From: Spirochaetota bacterium
GTDB taxonomy: Bacteria; Spirochaetota; B62-G9
NCBI GenBank assembly: GCA_026990615.1
Contig: JALXDB010000058.1
Location: 1-8,473 of the forward strand
Length of the DNA stretch: 8,473 nt
Direction of reading: 5' to 3'
Of this stretch, positions 7,250 to 8,473 are shown piece by piece. The translations under genes were made by a program, and so were the position numbers. The notes beneath the pieces were generated by a model. The model ran no database searches. It was not told the origin of the DNA and saw only the letters and a list, made by a program, of their open reading frames with translations. Every line of letters begins with the position of its first letter. Position 1 is the first letter of the stretch.

Positions 7250-8473
7250 ATGTCCATTAAAGGATATGTTAGAAGGTTTAAACCTTTACAGGTCTTATCG
7301 GACCAGGATTTAGAACAGATACATGGAGCAACATTAGAGGTTCTTAGAAAAACTGGAATAAGGTTTGAACACAGCAAGGCCCTCAAGATGTTTGATAAGA
7401 ATGGCTGCAGGGTGGATTGGGATGAGATGAGAGTATACTTTCCTTCATCCCTTGTTGAAGAATCATTAAAACTTTGCCCCAGCCAGTTCCATGTAAGGGC
7501 CAGAAATTCTGAAAATGATATGGTCTGGGGCGGTAATAGAACGTACTTTCAGGCACTATCCGGCATGGATATAATGGATATAGATGTATGGAGAACCAGA
7601 AGACCCACCAGAAAAGAGTACTACGATGGTATACGCATTCTTGATGCTCTTGAAAATGTTAGCATAATCCCCTGGTATACTCCATACTTCGGGTTTGAAA
7701 ATGTACCATCGGTAATGGCAATGCCCGAAGGACTTGCAGCAAGGTTGAGAATGTCAAGCAAGTTTACAGCGGCCGGGTATACAAAAGGATGCGAAGTTTT
7801 TAATATTCAGCTCGCCCAGGCTGTGGGTGCGGAGCTCAGGACAATGATGGCTGCATCCCCACCGCTTACATACTATGAGGAGACGGTTGAGGCTGCATAC
7901 AGAATAATTGAAGCGGGGTTTATACTTCTTCCAACCTCGGGATGCGTTTACGGTGGAACAGCGCCTGCTACGCTGGCGGGTTCTCTTGTTACGGGTAATG
8001 CAGAGATAATCGCCGGCATAGTTTTTGCCCAGCTTGTTAAGCCCGGAACAAGGATTATAGTTCAGGATTACTCCTTTCCACAGAACATGAGAAATGGTTC
8101 TCCGGCATTCGGTGCAATAGAAATATCCCTGCATCAGGCCGCATTTAACCAGATATGGCACTGGTATGGACTGCCCACCGACGGTTCTGTGGCATATCCC
8201 AGCTCTAAAAAAATAGATTATCAGTCCGGTTATGAAAAAGCCATAATAGCATCTCTCGGTGCTGTTTCGGGAACCAATACCATATGGATACAGGGAGCCA
8301 TGTATGGAGAATTGGCGTTTAATCCATATCAGGCCATAATTGATGATGATATAGCTGGAATGCTGGGAAGATTTCTTGAAGGAATCCATGTGAACGATGA
8401 AACAATAGCTGTTGATCTAATCAATGAAGTTGGACCTATACCAGGACACTATTTAAATAGAGAGCATACAAGA
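7250..8473 (+). CDS. MttB-family corrinoid methyltransferase without pyrrolysine, 3' end beyond window
   Basis: The 408 codons seen here are open to the last base, so the gene continues past the right edge; relatives run about 470-500 residues. The start is the ATG at 7250, with GGAGGAGG at 7239-7246. The start region (LSDQDLEQIHGATLEVLRKTGIRF, 16-39) and the barrel-core signature GGTAPATLAGSLVTGNAEII (235-254), then QLVKPGTRI, are typical of trimethylamine methyltransferase (COG5598). Archaeal MttB carries pyrrolysine at residue 334 through an in-frame TAG. I translated all 408 codons and found no TAG, so this belongs to the non-pyrrolysine branch. Characterised members of that branch (for example MtgB) demethylate glycine betaine and related quaternary amines. 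It should methylate the corrinoid protein encoded 111 bp upstream. The actual substrate is unknown. Confidence 0.93.
   Translation, partial: MSIKGYVRRFKPLQVLSDQDLEQIHGATLEVLRKTGIRFEHSKALKMFDKNGCRVDWDEMRVYFPSSLVEESLKLCPSQFHVRARNSENDMVWGGNRTYFQALSGMDIMDIDVWRTRRPTRKEYYDGIRILDALENVSIIPWYTPYFGFENVPSVMAMPEGLAARLRMSSKFTAAGYTKGCEVFNIQLAQAVGAELRTMMAASPPLTYYEETVEAAYRIIEAGFILLPTSGCVYGGTAPATLAGSLVTGNAEIIAGIVFAQLVKPGTRIIVQDYSFPQNMRNGSPAFGAIEISLHQAAFNQIWHWYGLPTDGSVAYPSSKKIDYQSGYEKAIIASLGAVSGTNTIWIQGAMYGELAFNPYQAIIDDDIAGMLGRFLEGIHVNDETIAVDLINEVGPIPGHYLNREHTR

Noticed and set aside
7754..8389. Minus-strand open frame of 211 codons
   Set aside because: It is antisense to the MttB-family gene, whose signatures are unmistakable. 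The minus-strand translation is cysteine- and tyrosine-rich and matches no family I recognise.
7250..8473. Pyrrolysine-encoding TAG in the MttB homologue
   Set aside because: All 408 codons were read and none is an in-frame TAG.

Overview
The window reads as one continuous plus-strand gene cluster from an anaerobic, diderm-type bacterium of moderate G+C. Three points suggest this. Corrinoid methyltransferases of these families are mostly found in anaerobes. The sugar-binding protein has a cleavable signal peptide but no lipobox cysteine, so it is probably a free periplasmic protein. AGA and ATA codons are common. The 'AGGEKE' sequence after the signal peptide resembles many spirochaete and some Thermotogae-like binding proteins, but this is only a weak hint and I do not assign a phylum.

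Layout: (1) 46-1857, L-fucose isomerase (fucI). (2) 1949-5188, a CUT1-type carbohydrate ABC importer made of a solute-binding protein and two permeases, with no ATPase gene. (3) 5206-8473, a corrinoid methyl-transfer module: a URO-D-fold (MtaA/CmuA-like) methyltransferase, a cobalamin-binding corrinoid protein and a non-pyrrolysine MttB-family methyltransferase. The last gene runs off the right edge and has no stop codon in the window. All genes point the same way. The gaps are 91, 65, 4, 17, 73 and 111 bp, so they could form one transcript with internal control points. No gene is supported on the minus strand, and no tRNA, rRNA, CRISPR array or mobile element was seen.

Taken together, the cluster looks able to import a sugar or sugar-like compound, isomerise a 6-deoxy aldose, and remove or transfer a methyl group through a B12 protein. 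The stop of the second permease lies 17 bp from the start of the first methyltransferase gene, so the two modules are physically one unit. A testable idea is use of an O-methylated deoxyhexose (such as a methyl-fucose), or of a sugar-linked or co-imported methylated amine. This is inference. MttB-family enzymes of known function act on quaternary or tertiary amines, whereas URO-D-fold relatives include methyl-group acceptor-side enzymes.

Regulatory structure is mainly in the short gaps. A perfect 12-bp hairpin lies between the binding-protein and permease genes. A 15-bp A+T-rich bulged stem sits over the stop codon of the URO-D gene and overlaps a competing inverted repeat. A weaker inverted repeat ends just before the ribosome binding site of the MttB-family gene.
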